From Marthasterias glacialis (lineage: Eukaryota > Echinodermata > Asteroidea > Forcipulatida > Asteriidae), in the NCBI GenBank assembly GCA_911728455.2, contig OU452225.1, positions 3,350,160 to 3,414,159 on the forward strand: 64,000 bases of DNA, given 5' to 3'. The notes under the pieces were generated by a model. It made no database searches and was not told the DNA's origin. It saw only the letters and a program-made list of their open reading frames with translations. The position numbers were made by a program, and so were the translations under genes. Shown one piece after another: positions 22,600 to 34,156 of the stretch (position 1 is the first letter of the stretch; every line of letters starts with the position of its first letter).

Positions 22600-22945
22600 A
22601 CGCAGAATACTAATAGTCCAAACTTTGGAAAGAATATGTCGCCAAACTAAATTTATTGTATAATGAGTTAATGTTTAGCATTTTTTAATGTTGTAAATGA
22701 TTCATTTGAAATCTTATTCATAATCAAGAACAACAACCAAAGAACCGAATATAAAACATTAGTTTGATTTGTTGCATGCCTTTATAATGCTTGAAATATG
22801 TAAACCCTCATTTGGAAATTAAAGTTTGAAATATGGTTATATTACATTGGTTAAAACTCTTATTCTTACTTGTCGAGGGACGATGATTGTAACAGTGCTT
22901 GAGACTATACAGATGCTAGGTCCAAAATATAGCCCTTCCCCCCCC

Positions 22946-22978
<33 letters not shown>

Positions 22979-23305
22979 TTAGAATAAATTTTAAAAAGTT
23001 AAGTTTATAGATAAATTAAAAAAATAAAAATGAATTATTGTCGGAATCCCGACATTATTTCATGTCCATCAGCCATGTACAACCAATTTTGCATGTGTTT
23101 TGTGTATTGTGCGTGACATAATTATGCCAAATTGTTTTGCAAATGTTTCTTTTTAAAAAAGCATCAACAGTCAAAATTATATGTTATTATAATAGCATTA
23201 TCTGTCAAAGGTCCCACGGACTTTATTTTCTTTTTGACCTTCGAGTCTCGCTTTAGCTATAATATTGGATTGAATGAGAGAAAAATAAGATGCGCCATTG
23301 TTTTG
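22600..23305. other. Intergenic, AT-rich, with long A-run
   Basis: An A-run of about 30 lies at 22947-22977, preceded by a C-run. Otherwise I see nothing assignable. Confidence 0.6.
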
Positions 23306-23309
23306 TTAA

Positions 23310-24242
23310 CCCTATCAGGACCGGGGGGGGGCACAATGTGCCCCCCTACCAAACTTTTTCCTGTAACTTTTAAACGCTACATTCGATCGCCACCAAATTT
23401 TCTGACTTTACTTGAAAATTATCTAGGGTCATTTTGTCAAAATACGATTGTTATTGGAGGTCAGTGGTTGCCATGGCAACCGTTTGTTTGAACCCATATT
23501 ACTCGTTTTTTGTGATTTTTTGTGATTTTGGGGCATTTTTTAGCAAAATGTTATGTTTTTAAGTATTTTTAGTGGCCAACAGTGATACCGAAATGTCACA
23601 TGATAGTTTGAGATGCATTGTGGGAATCCAAAATGGCCGCCATTTTGGCGGCCATCTTGGATTTTGTATTTTTAGCTGTTTTTTAGGGGTTCGAACTTTG
23701 CAAAAATTTTTATCTATGGAATATTTTCAACATTATAATTTTGATTTTTTGAGGTCTAGAAATACTATAGAGTTGTTAGTTAGGCCTCATAAATGCACAC
23801 TCGGACCCTAAAATGACTGTTTACATCGATTTTTAAGTGGAAAAATGTAAAAACGTGATTTTTTCCCCAAAATTACATAAAACAGCTTGTTTAGCGCCCT
23901 CAACGGTAACTCTGGTAAAGAAAAAGGTGTTTATGTTCTTGAGGATGTCAAGAAAGACAAATTTGCAAAGTTTTACAGAATTCTGGCAAAAAATATGGAA
24001 ATTATGGGAAAAATACGATTTTTGACCAAAAATGGGAAAAAAAACTACAAAAATTACTTTTAATGCAATTTTTTTGAATTTTTTTTTGCATCATCATGTA
24101 GAACTCGGTGAAATACACATTTGTGGCAAGTTTCATAAAAATCGGCCCAAGACTTTGGAAAATACGGAGGGGGGGCACAATGAGCCCCCCCCCCCCCCCC
24201 CCCGGTCCCCGTAAGTCCAAAAAAAGCCCGGTCCTGATAGGG
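23310..24242 (+). mobile_element. TTAA-flanked piggyBac-type MITE, best copy
   Basis: Flanked by TTAA at 23306-23309 and 24243-24246. The terminal inverted repeat CCCTATCAGGACCGGG starts the element and returns as CCCGGTCCTGATAGGG at the end. Just inside the ends are G-rich and C-rich runs (GCACAATGTGCCCCC). It is 933 bp with no transposase. TTAA target and CCC-starting ends are piggyBac traits. Confidence 0.9.
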
Positions 24243-24299
24243 TTAAATGGCTTTTTACGAGTAAATTCAATCATGTGCCTGATGTTACAACTTACCTAC

Positions 24300-24446
24300 T
24301 GAAATAAGTGGACGACTTCACACAGACTATTGTTCCTTTTACAGTAATACTTTTATGACTTTAATTAACACATGAGGATGACATGACTTCCAGACTTGGG
24401 CTAATGGTGGAGAGTGTATAGCGCCCTCTATTGTTGATATATTACA
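24300..24446 (-). repeat. 3' LTR of the Gypsy-type element
   Basis: 147 bp, TG...CA ends, only a few differences from 26386-26532 by eye. The purine tract lies next to it at 24447-24456. Confidence 0.9.
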
Positions 24447-24456
24447 TCCCCCTTTC
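24447..24456 (-). other. Polypurine tract
   Basis: On the minus strand GAAAGGGGGA ends exactly at the 3' LTR, as expected for the plus-strand primer of a retroelement. Confidence 0.85.
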
Positions 24457-24577
24457 GAAAAAAAATTAAATGGAATAAAAGTAAAATATGCAAAATAAAC
24501 ATTAACAAGAGAGTGATTGAATGTTTTCGAATAGAACCCAGTAAATGTAGGCGCAGATAGTATCACTGAACTAGGGT

Positions 24578-26137
24578 CTACAAAGATTGTGCTGCAGTTA
24601 CCTTGCGAATGACACCTTGTGCCTCCATTCGAGTAAGTTCTGCCTTTAATTCATCGCGAATGTGAATAGGGCATTTGCGAGGGGCATGGATGACTGGTTG
24701 TGCATCATCACTGAGAACAATATGATATGCACCTTGAAAGTCTCCAATAGCATCGAAATGTTCGGGGTACTTTGACATGAGATCCTGTACAGAAGCGATG
24801 GGCTGCTGGTTCAACAGCGGCGTATTGGAGTGCGAATTGCTAGACTCAACAGAACAATTGAGAGCGACGATGTTCAATCGAAGTGCTGTGCGTAAGCCAA
24901 TGATCGCTGGACCATCAGTCTCACATACGTATAATAAGGCAGTGTGCCACTCTGACTTGTCATGCTTACATGGAAGATTTAGCGTGCCATACTGCTTGAT
25001 CTGTGTTCCATTATAAGCTTTGAGAATTGCAGTGGAAGGAGTCAAATTAATGTCCTTTGCGTGGAAATCCCGCAGAATCGAGCGTAGATGGGTACATTCG
25101 GCGATACATGCGAATGGGAATGGTGTTTGTCTGAGCACCAGTATCAATCTTGGCACGTAGGTTGATGATACGACGTTCTGTGTTTTGTCTCAATTGGATG
25201 TATGTGTACGCTTCATCCCTATCCATGACACCTGGACAGATGTCAGAAATAACAATATCAAGTGTGAGCTGGTCAAATAGCTCATCTGTGTCTCCACTCT
25301 GGTAATTTGTATCCGCTAGCATGTGCATGTCACGCTTAGACTTTTGTTGTCGCGAATTAGATCTGGTATTTGAGCGACGGCGATCATTCGTCTTACGCTG
25401 GCGATCTCTACCACGCGTCTGCTGATCATTGTGTTGGTGTGATTTACACATGTTTCTCCAATGATTTTGCTTGCCACAGCCATTACATGTTGTACCAAAT
25501 GCAGGACATAATTCACGCGACTTGAAGGAATGATTTCGACCACAATTGCGACATGTACGACGACGTTGCATAACATCAACTGATGTGTGGGCTTGGTTTA
25601 CATTGGTAAGTTGTTCCATGTGTGACAAGGACGCTTCATGGGTGCGAGCAATATCCAAACACTGCTCAACGCTCAACTTGTCATCTTCAGCCAACAGTCT
25701 CTTTTGCAATTATGTATGTCGGGTACCAGCAATAAACTGTTCAATGATTCTATCAGAGAATTCTTGATCATCGCGGAAGTGGCATGTTTGTGCGTGTAGC
25801 TTCAATCGTAACAGGAAATCATCAACTGTTTCTTGATCCTTTTGTCGAAATTTGTTTAGGTACAAGCGAGCAACACGGAAGTTTGAGCGGGGGGTAAGTT
25901 GGGCAAGAAAGCGATCCCAAACGACGTCAGCATGCTTTGCATCATCATCAGGTAGGCCCCACGAATTGTACATGCGAATCCCAGTGGAACCCATAAAAAG
26001 AAGGATATGATCCACCTGCTTTTCTGCTTTGACATTCTTCACAGAAAAATATAGTTCACATTGCTGACGGAAAATCTGTACAGCACTTGGCAAATCTGGG
26101 TCGTCCCAAGACATACGGGGTGTGAATGAGTCAGTCA
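24578..26137 (-). pseudogene. Broken gag-pro-pol remnant of the LTR element
   Basis: From high to low coordinates: a gag region opening about 26137 (MTDSFTPRMSW), a TAA stop in frame at 25710-25712, then a nucleocapsid with two zinc knuckles near 25450-25550 (the second is CNGCGKQNHWRNMC). Next is a retroviral-type protease core IDTGAQTN near 25115, a frameshift close to 25060-25090, and an RT N-terminal stretch (QGVIRK) that stops at 24578. The catalytic RT motif and everything after it are absent. The element cannot move on its own proteins. Confidence 0.85.
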
Positions 26138-26374
26138 TGTTGCACTTAATGGTAGAGTACTCAATGAGGTAATAAATTAACACGGCAGTTTCATGCACTG
26201 CGGCATACATACACATGTACGTATACAGTCTATCACGAAGCAACTAGCGTGTGTAAGCCTATGTGTGTTGATTGTAACGTTAGAAATGTTCACTCAAAAG
26301 TTCTCAAAACTGTACCTTTTTTTTTAGTCACGAAGCGGTCGAAAATCGAAGCACCAATGACGAGGTAAGAACCG

Positions 26375-26385
26375 CGCTGCCACCA
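26375..26385 (-). other. Primer-binding site
   Basis: Directly inside the 5' LTR the minus strand reads TGGTGGCAGCG. This is complementary to a tRNA 3' end CGCTGCCACCA, which I recall for animal tRNA-Leu. The match beyond 11 bases is weaker. Confidence 0.75.
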
Positions 26386-26532
26386 TGAAATAAGTGGACG
26401 ACTTCACACAGACTATTGTTCCTTTTAGAGTAACACTTTTATGACTTTAATTAACACATGAGGATGGCATGACTTCCAGACTTGGGCTAATGGTGGAGAG
26501 TGTATAGCGCCCTCTATTGTTGATATATTACA
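26386..26532 (-). repeat. 5' LTR of the Gypsy-type element
   Basis: 147 bp, partner of 24300-24446. Followed by the second CCTAC target copy. Confidence 0.9.
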
Positions 26533-27039
26533 CCTACTTTTCTATTTTCTACTTTTCAGTCCGTCTGTGTACAACAAATTGTTCCTTTTCCTTTTTGCTA
26601 TGGGTCCCTTTTAACAAGAAATTAAGGAAATGCGATTACAATGGTATATTTTGGCAGGCTTTATTTTGTTGAGCAGTACTTGCCATTTCTCCAGTTCCTG
26701 AGGAGTTCGATAAAATGTTTTAAAAATTGTATAAACCTTAGCATCCCTCCCCGCCATGCTGTTAAGACCACGGAGTAATGAAAGTATAATTTATTCCTCC
26801 ATGAAAACCACAATAGGACTACTTGTATTACCTTATTGACTTTATGAAAAATCGCCAATAAATCACAATTCCGTGGGTTTGTTTTAGATAGCGCGCGGAG
26901 AGCGCCCTCAAGAGCCAACAGTTTCCTGCACTGTTTTCAAACAGCACACACGAACAGAGCCATGGTCAAGGTAAATGAGCATTAAGCTTGATAAAGTTGT
27001 TCTCATTTAATAGATTGATTGAGATATAAACAAAAATAC
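26533..27039. other. Intergenic stretch
   Basis: Contains the second CCTAC target copy at its left edge. Nothing else recognised. Confidence 0.55.
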
Positions 27040-27432
27040 AATGGGGTCCTTTTAAGGACGCTAGATGGCAGCAGACTTACCAGGTATTTGTTATCAGAAA
27101 TGTGCGGTTGCTCACATAGAGTTATATATAAGAACCAGAGGGAGCACTCGTGTTGTTACGACGGAACTCCGCTTGCCCACCATGGGTGAAAATCCCCACG
27201 GTCAATTGCATACGAATGTCCACTTAGAAAATGATTGCTGTGTAAAGTGATGAGTGACTCGTGCAAATGAATGGTCCACGCCATTTTCTCAGTTGTCAAA
27301 AATGCTTTTTGGACCGTGTCGCATGGTTTTGTACACCCTCTAGTTCAACTATGGCTTGCTCATAACTACGTAATTAATGACAATCTACCTGGTAAGTCTG
27401 CTGCCACCTCTGTCATCCAGAGTCTCTTATTG
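27040..27432. mobile_element. GCAGCAGACTT-family MITE, longer copy
   Basis: Left GCTAGATGGCAGCAGACTTA and right TACCTGGTAAGTCTGCTGCC are inverted. The outer ends are AATGGGGTCC and GAGTCTCTTATTG. The central 250 bp is unlike the short copies but resembles 28480-28745. Confidence 0.72.
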
Positions 27433-27527
27433 CCCGTACCATAATAGTAATTATGTCGATACTTTTACAGGGTCAAATAGAAATTAAAACCATGATTCAA
27501 GAGTAGTTGAACGTAATGTCCTACAAG

Positions 27528-28471
27528 TTAAAGGTGCACACCGGCTTCGTTGGGCAACTTGGGATACAAAATAGGCTAACATATGACTTCAAAGGTCTTT
27601 CAGGAATGGAGAAGAATGGTTCCTAAAAGAAACTATCAAATTGTGCCGTTTTCGAGCATTTTTCAAAAAACGATTTATCCGAACCAAAAAAGTGGTTCGG
27701 ATAAATCCGTAATCTTCGGAGTTAGTTTTACTGCCAGCCGTATAAAAGTAAATTACTGAACCAAATTTAAATCTTTTTTTTTTTACAATTATTCATGAGT
27801 ATTTGACAAAAAAGATTTATGTATTCAGATTTCTGATACAATTTGTCAATAATGATGAAAAATCGAACGTAAATTCGCATCAGAGAGTCCATGCAACCGA
27901 AGTGTGTCTCACGGCGCACCAGCATGGGAGCTAGAGGAACGTAAACCTTGGGGCATATCCCGTACAGCCGGTGCCGTGTCTCGTGGGGCCAGAGAGACAA
28001 ACCTCGGGGCATGAACTCCCCAGCTTGCCGGTCGGTCTAGTCGTAAGCCAATGTGAAAAGATGGTCCAAGATTAGGGACACTACCATTAGTTTTCAGACT
28101 GCAGCAGGCTGGTCACGATGAGCATGAAGGATGTGGTATTTGCCATAATTTTGATGGACAAGTTTGTGTTATAGAACAGTATTGTGAATATGCATTCGTA
28201 TATTTTAATTCATGAAGACTCACATTTTGACCATATTTATGGTCCATCAATGTCTGTGATGTCCACATTATGCCAAGCTTATTCTCTCCCTTTCATTTGA
28301 ACACGACCTGAAACACAGATCAGTCCTGGACCCAACTGACATTCGTCCAAGTAATTTTTTAGAACATAGGGCATACTTTGATGATTTTTTTAAGAATAAC
28401 CATTCAAAAATTATTGTCTGTCATTCCACATCACTAAATTAGGTAAACAATAAGCCGGTGTGTCCCTTTAA
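27528..28471. mobile_element. MITE with CACACCGGCTT inverted ends
   Basis: Begins TTAAAGGTGCACACCGGCTT and ends AAGCCGGTGTGTCCCTTTAA, an inverted repeat with one or two mismatches and TTAA at both tips. Related ends occur at 40348-40647. The interior is non-coding. Confidence 0.78.
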
Positions 28472-28479
28472 TGGCACAG

Positions 28480-28745
28480 AGCTATGACGGAGCACTCGCT
28501 ATGTCACGCTTGACATTCCGCCGACCCACCGTGTTCGAAGCTCCATATGGGACAATTGCATAAGAATGTCCACTTTATAAAAACGTTTGCCGTGTAAACT
28601 GATGAGTGACCAGTGTAACACGATTGGTCACAGCCATTGTCTCAAAGGGTAAACAAAAAATGCTTCTCGTCGGGCTCTGACGAATGGTTTTGTATGCCCT
28701 CTAGTTCTTTTGTACAACTCTGTCGTTAATGGCCACATGTTTTGT
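28480..28745. repeat. Diverged direct repeat of 27120-27370
   Basis: Shared blocks in the same order include GGACAATTGCATAAGAATGTCC, GTAAACTGATGAGTGACC and TTTTGTATGCCCTCTAGTTC. It lies just right of the MITE at 27528-28471. Confidence 0.7.
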
Positions 28746-28799
28746 GGTTATGTCTGGAATTAATTGTTGAGGACAATGACCACTGACCAACAACCATGT

Positions 28800-29350
28800 A
28801 TTTGGTACTTTCTTCCGAAAGCTTAATCATTATAAGATAAATTAATTCAAGTAGAAATTATGTAAGAAAATATACCAGTCTGATAACACCGTCAACGTAA
28901 ACCAAATGGAATTTGATGAATCATTACTACTAAGACCTGTGTTTCTCAATTTAAGTGCCGCATTACAAAACTTACACGAATATGAAAGTGCAGGATATCT
29001 TATATTTTCCTTCCACAGTTTGCCCGTTCGCGTATTTTTTTGTTCTCGGACGAAGTTCAGATCTGTATACTTTACATCCGATGACAATTATAAATGCTAC
29101 TATAAATCTTAATGACATGTCGTTGTGTAATGATTGATTTGGATAATAAACCGAATTAAATAATATAGTCACAACAGTTTTATTCCCTCTTTCGATAAAA
29201 AATATTTTATTGTTCTCCGTATGTAAAGCCTGTTCACTCACGCATACAACAAACACAATAGTATCAATAACAAATATCCTTGTATACAGCTTAAATGATT
29301 TTGCTTATAAAGCCAACATATTGTATAGTGCTCGCCCAAAAAGCAGCCAA
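28800..29350. other. Intergenic stretch
   Basis: AT-rich. Overlapping short ORFs on both strands show no family resemblance. Confidence 0.55.
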
Positions 29351-29355
29351 AAGGA

Positions 29356-30514
29356 GTGAGCAAAAAACAAAAAAAAACTACTGAACATCATAATAATGGT
29401 CCACAAGCGGTAGATAATTGTCCAGCTGACAATTGTGCTGTAGCTGCTTCTGCAGAAGCACCCCACGACAGCGGTGTTGCTGCTGCAGTGACTGCAGCAG
29501 TGATGACTGCAATGAAATCGCACATCCGTGATGCAGTTCAAACAGAACTTAACAAACTCTTGCCAATACCCATGCGACCAAGCATCAGTACAGCACAGGT
29601 ACTTGAGCAGAGTACACCGGTTGTTGCAGTGGGGTCCCATGCCGTTCAACCCCAAACCGCAAGACAGAGTTCTTCCACTTGGACGCCTCGGAACCCTGGC
29701 GAAGGTAACATCACTTCAGTCAGCGTGGCAGCCAACACACCCATTTCCAATACAGACACGAGTGTTACATCGGCAGCTTCGGTTTGGGCCGGCTGGGTCG
29801 GTTTTTGATGTCGGTGAAACACTCAGCCCTTGTATACCAGGTGGGTCAGTAGATATGATTGGTTCAGCCCCCTTTCTTGCGCCTTTGCCTTTAGATTTCG
29901 CTGTTTCTTTTGTCAAGAGTTTCAAAATAAGATCTGGAACAACGATTTTTTTTTCATTTTGGTGATTTTCTCCATCCTGCGCAAATGGCCAAGACTAAAT
30001 TGGCGATTCAAAGAGATTCCACTGGGGAGAATTCTCCCTGTCTTACCCAAAGCAGGAGGAAGCTCCCCAAATCTTAGGATGAATGGGTTTCAGCTTTTGC
30101 TATTTTCGCAGCAGTTTACACGAGAAAATTTTCAAACAAGGTTTGGCAACTTTTAAAATACGGTGAGCTCGTTCGGCAAATTGCAAGTGATGACTGGAAT
30201 TTCAACCTGTACGATGTTACTTTCCGTAAACTTGGTCAAACAATTTCTCTTCCCTGGGACCGTTTTCACACCGAGCTCTACCTTAAGTCAATTCGGAGTG
30301 GCGTACATTCTCACGGGGCATGGCAAGTTTTCAAACAGGGGGACCAAACAAACGGGCATTTCGTGCCCCTGCTTTCTCAACCCCTTTACCTGTTGGATAT
30401 TGCTTCCGGTTCATTCGCGGGCAACATTGTGAAGGATTTTGTGGTTTCAAACATGAATGTCTAAAATGTCATGGAAACCACGTCCCAGGTCGGTGTGAGG
30501 GCATGAGGGCATAA
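29356..30514 (+). pseudogene. DIRS-like retrotransposon gag (ORF1) relic
   Basis: An opening ORF (MSKKQKKTTEHHNNGPQ, 29356-29808) is followed, after frameshifts and stops, by a region matching the DIRS-type ORF1 pattern I recall (KYGELVRQIAS, LPWDRFHTELYLKS). It ends in a Cys/His knuckle, ECLKCHGNHVPGRC, near 30455-30505. No RT or tyrosine recombinase follows. The reading frame is broken at several places. The family call is from remembered pattern only. Confidence 0.5.
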
Positions 30515-30522
30515 ATCACAAT

Positions 30523-30562
30523 CTCCCCTACCTAGATTCATGCATGAATCTAGGTAGGGGAG
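30523..30562. repeat. 40-bp perfect palindrome
   Basis: Arm CTCCCCTACCTAGATTCATG is followed immediately by its exact reverse complement, with no loop. It begins 8 bases after the DIRS-like ORF1 ends. Confidence 0.95.
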
Positions 30563-31342
30563 CATTTCCAAAATCAACATCGGCCGTTTTGGGCCAACAG
30601 CATTTCTCTCCAAATCTCCTCGGGAAGGACAGAAGGGAGGTCCAGGAGACTTATTGTTTGTTGTTTGTTAATTTTGTTTTCATCATGTCCCTTCTAAGGC
30701 CCCGTAAATATTTGAGCTATGTATAATTAATAAACCGCAACTGTTGATATAAACAGCCTTCGACTCTATCGTTTGGTAGAGCTAATCCTCTGAAATTGTA
30801 ACAACTATTGGAGTCAAGGAGATACAAACAAAATAATAATAAAGAAACAACAGCAAATAAAATGACTTAATATAAGTTACATTAAACCGACATGTCATTG
30901 CCACATAATTATCTACGTCAACCTTTGGATTTGAACTAAATGTGTATTGTGATTAACACGTAGATGGTCTTTCTGAGTCTTACTGTGTGAGATTGCGACA
31001 TTTGGTGAGTACTTTACCTTGTCTCGTGTTGATAAAGTAATTGTTTGAGTATTTGTTTAAATTGTTTCAGTTACATCTTCTTCTTCTCTTTTTTTTATTT
31101 TTTTTTAGGGGGGGGGTTGGGGGTTTGACTTTAGAAATCCATCGTATAGTTTTATTTTATTGATTCCTCATTGATTCCTCAAAAGGTTTTGGTATTTACA
31201 TCATTAAAACTGTGATTGAGCCGAGTTTTTCTTGGGGCTTAAGTTCTAAGAAGTCAAAGTTGGATCCATCCGCCTGTAACTACAACAAACCCCTGAAAAT
31301 ATACATGTATAATTTCAATTTGGAATTGAAACAGTGCTTACA
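30563..31342. other. Intergenic stretch
   Basis: T-run followed by a G-run at about 31093-31120 and otherwise AT-rich sequence. Nothing coding recognised. Confidence 0.6.
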
Positions 31343-31447
31343 ATGATGAAACAACTTCATGTTAAAATCCCGTTGAAGTTCTGGGAGAAAGCGCCAAACA
31401 AGCGCACGAGTTTTGAAGAAATCACTGAAGCTCTGGAGAAAATATGA
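31343..31447 (+). pseudogene. Tyrosine-kinase C-lobe tail fragment
   Basis: The + frame ends FWEKAPNKRTSFEEITEAL then EKI and TGA at 31445-31447. Receptor tyrosine kinases end with the pattern CWxxxPxxRPxFxEIxxxLEKx, so this resembles the last coding exon of a kinase, with C to F and P to T at conserved positions. No DFG, HRD or other kinase exon was found beside it. It could be a relic or, less likely, the last exon of an unseen gene. A chance match is possible but unlikely over about 20 residues. Confidence 0.5.
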
Positions 31448-33130
31448 CAAGTCCCAGCCATCATTGTAAATGTTTGATATTCACTTGGTTATAACTTCTT
31501 TTTTTTCAATTTATAAATGGCAAGATTAGTTAAATACAAAGACTTACAATTCCAATGAAGGGAGAGGTTAAGACCATCCTGAAACTGCCCCTTTATGGTC
31601 TGGTTAAAGATATTTGTAAATTACATCTACATGAAACGAGCGAATATATTCACTATGCCTAGTTTTTAACTGGACGTTCAAAACGTCGCTTCGCTTTACC
31701 TCTTTCTTTTTTGTCGTGTTCCAGACACACGCATCGCAAACAATTTGTGAGAATTTCAGCGTCATCAAGCCAGAGTTTGACGATTGCATGCTGAAACTGA
31801 TGTTACAGTCTATTTGGTGTTTTTTCGTTTTCCCTGCCAATTTCCCTGCATTCACTTTAGTCATAAAAGATCATACAAAAGCATGAGGTCGGCCAACAGC
31901 AAAAGCCTTGTCAACCACTCAATGTCATTAAATGAAAATCAATAATAAGAATGCAATAAACCACGCTTGACTTAGAATGGGTTCATCATTCAACCGTTGG
32001 TAGATTGGGAGGTGTATACTATAATGTTTATCATAAAAAAAACCATAGATTGAGATAGTTATATTATTATAAAGGTGACGGGAGACCTTGGGTTATAAAA
32101 CAAATGGATGTCCAGGTTGCCAATATAATTAGATTTGCCTAAATAATATATGTAACGACGTGTACAATAGATTCTTGTATCGCACGCCCTCACGTGTCAA
32201 ACTCATGCCAACGGTGAGTCACCGTTTTAGTGGGTCTTGCCCATCTTTGGTCTTGCCCTAAGTTTGTGCACGGCCAGCGATGTTTGTTAGTTTGTGTTGA
32301 TTATTTATCGAAAAGTACAATGATGATATGTGCCCTCTTGTCCTCTCACTTTTCTCTGGAGGACAGAGTAATTTATAAAAACGTATTACATATTGCGTAT
32401 TTGTTTTGTATTCCACAGCTACTACATTAGAAATAGATTATGTTCACCACATTAGGCATATGCATTTTTTATTTAATATATTGTACATACCTGCTTGTTG
32501 ATTCGTAATACTGGAAGTATTGATCAGATTTTTGTTAAATGATGGAGATGTATGAAATTCCATAGAAGAATGTTTTAAATTGTATTATGTACGGTGATCT
32601 TTATACTGGTTGTCATTAACCACATTACATCATAAAATTGTTAATTTTTCGTCAAGTGTTTTGAAGTGAAAAGAGAAAGTTACGTAAATGGCATGACGTA
32701 ACCCCCGGTACATCTTACTACTTGTATGCCACTCATGTTTTTACTACACAGTAGTTTGAGAAAAAATAATGTTCGGGCGAAAAAAATGTTTCTGGTATTC
32801 TAAAGTACGGATCCCCTAAAGGCACATGTAAAAAAAAAAGAGAACAGGTAAAAACACAAATATTTAGTTCCCTCAAATTAATATTTCGTCCCTCGAATTA
32901 TTTCACTCCACCCAAACAATATTTCGTTCACTCGAAAAAAAAAAATCCCTCATGTACAAAAGTTGTGCACGGTGGAGAAGGAGTACAGCGTTTACCGTTG
33001 GCTTGCAATTACATATTTTGTACGTTTACTACCCTGGTGGCCTACTATTAAGTGGATAGCTGTATTGTTGCTTCAAGTTATTTTGTTGCCAACTTGCAAG
33101 GAAATATAATCATATCATTACACTTTCAAA
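31448..33130. other. Intergenic stretch with TTCGAGGGAACG-type repeat
   Basis: At about 32855-32945 short units of the TTCCCTCGAAATATT kind occur. The same motif is at 60-150, 40365-40440 and 60785-60905. No gene seen. Confidence 0.55.
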
Positions 33131-33139
33131 TTGTTGTCA

Positions 33140-33235
33140 GTAATTTTTTTACATTTAGTCCGATCACCGCGTAATTTTCTGTATTTTCCCAACATATATC
33201 TAGGATTATGTTGGCCAAAAAAGTAAACTCCCTGC
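33140..33235 (+). mobile_element. Fragment of the piggyBac-type MITE
   Basis: CCGATCACCGCGTAATTTTC and ATATATCTAGGATTATGTTGG match the body just inside the left end of the family. Ends are missing. Confidence 0.65.
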
Positions 33236-33429
33236 TCCAAAACGTCATCACTTACCGACAGGATATTGATTCACACTGAGAAGTTGTGAGAAGTTGAGGA
33301 ATAGCGTACTGGGTCATTTTATCAAACTGAAACAACAAACATCAACTAGTTGTCGTTGTTGCGTTGAATAAGGAAATGAAAGCCAAATTGATAACATTTC
33401 AAAGATCTGTTACTTTACGAGGATTAGTA

Positions 33430-33730
33430 TAATTGTGTGGCATCCCAAATAATGCAAACAATGGCCTACGTCATTTTTGCAATCTGCTCATTTTATCGAA
33501 CGATATTCTATTAATTTTGAACCGTTAACACACATACGGTTTAATTAACAATGGAGTATCCACCGTTAACTGCAAAGTCTTCAAAATCCTTCGCATTCCA
33601 AACTCTGTGGTGATGTGCCACCATTGTATCATAAAAGCATTTCGTTCAATCGATTCTTTGTCCATACACAAAGCTTGCAGTTACAGGACATTGCTCTTAA
33701 GAAACTCACCAAGCGACCCCTGCATCGTTT
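33430..33730 (+). repeat. Diverged direct repeat, copy 1 (partner 35660-35900)
   Basis: Shared blocks with 35660-35900 include AATAATGCAAACAATGGCC versus AATAACACAAACAATGGTC, and TTCAATCGATTCTTTGTCC versus TTCAATAGATTCATTGCCC followed by CATGCACAAAGCT. Offset about 2.2 kb. Function unknown. Confidence 0.6.
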
Positions 33731-34156
33731 CAAAGTACAACTCTCAGACATAGACCTGCAACTATATTTTATAGGCCTATACCAAACCAATACTAATGGA
33801 AATCTACTCTAGATTTACCTAAACAAGTCTAGAAATGGTGATCAGCTCATGTTATTGAACAAGTCATGTTGGTATTGATAGACAACATAAACTGTAGTGT
33901 TCTGTTCGCAGTTTGGAAGACAACATTTGGAAGAAGGGCTTGAGATGTTTCCCTTATAGGTAAGAAAAAGCCTCGTGATAAAATAGTCATTCCCTAGAGA
34001 TTTAAACTCTTTGTTATTGTTAATTAAACGATTTTTGATCGACGTTTGGCTCTTCCACTTTGCATTGAAACACAGTGTGTTCGTGCAGAATGAATTTGTG
34101 TACAGAAATGTATATTTACTCAGACGTCTCTAACAATGACTTACACATATTTTTAG

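Larger units (their letters stand above)
24300..26532 (-). mobile_element. Ty3/Gypsy-type (Mag-like) LTR retrotransposon, internally deleted
   Basis: Two 147-bp LTRs (24300-24446 and 26386-26532) begin TGAAATAAG and end TATTACA. The insertion is flanked by a perfect 5-bp repeat CCTAC (24295-24299 and 26533-26537). The element lies on the minus strand, with a primer-binding site, gag, protease and the beginning of reverse transcriptase. Most of RT, RNase H and integrase are missing, so only about 1.9 kb lies between the LTRs. The double zinc knuckle and tRNA-Leu-like primer site fit the Mag lineage; that lineage call is from memory of the family. The copy is defective. Confidence 0.9.

Noticed and set aside
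29305..29655. 116-codon minus-strand ORF
   Set aside because: It is a shadow of the DIRS-like ORF1 on the opposite strand.
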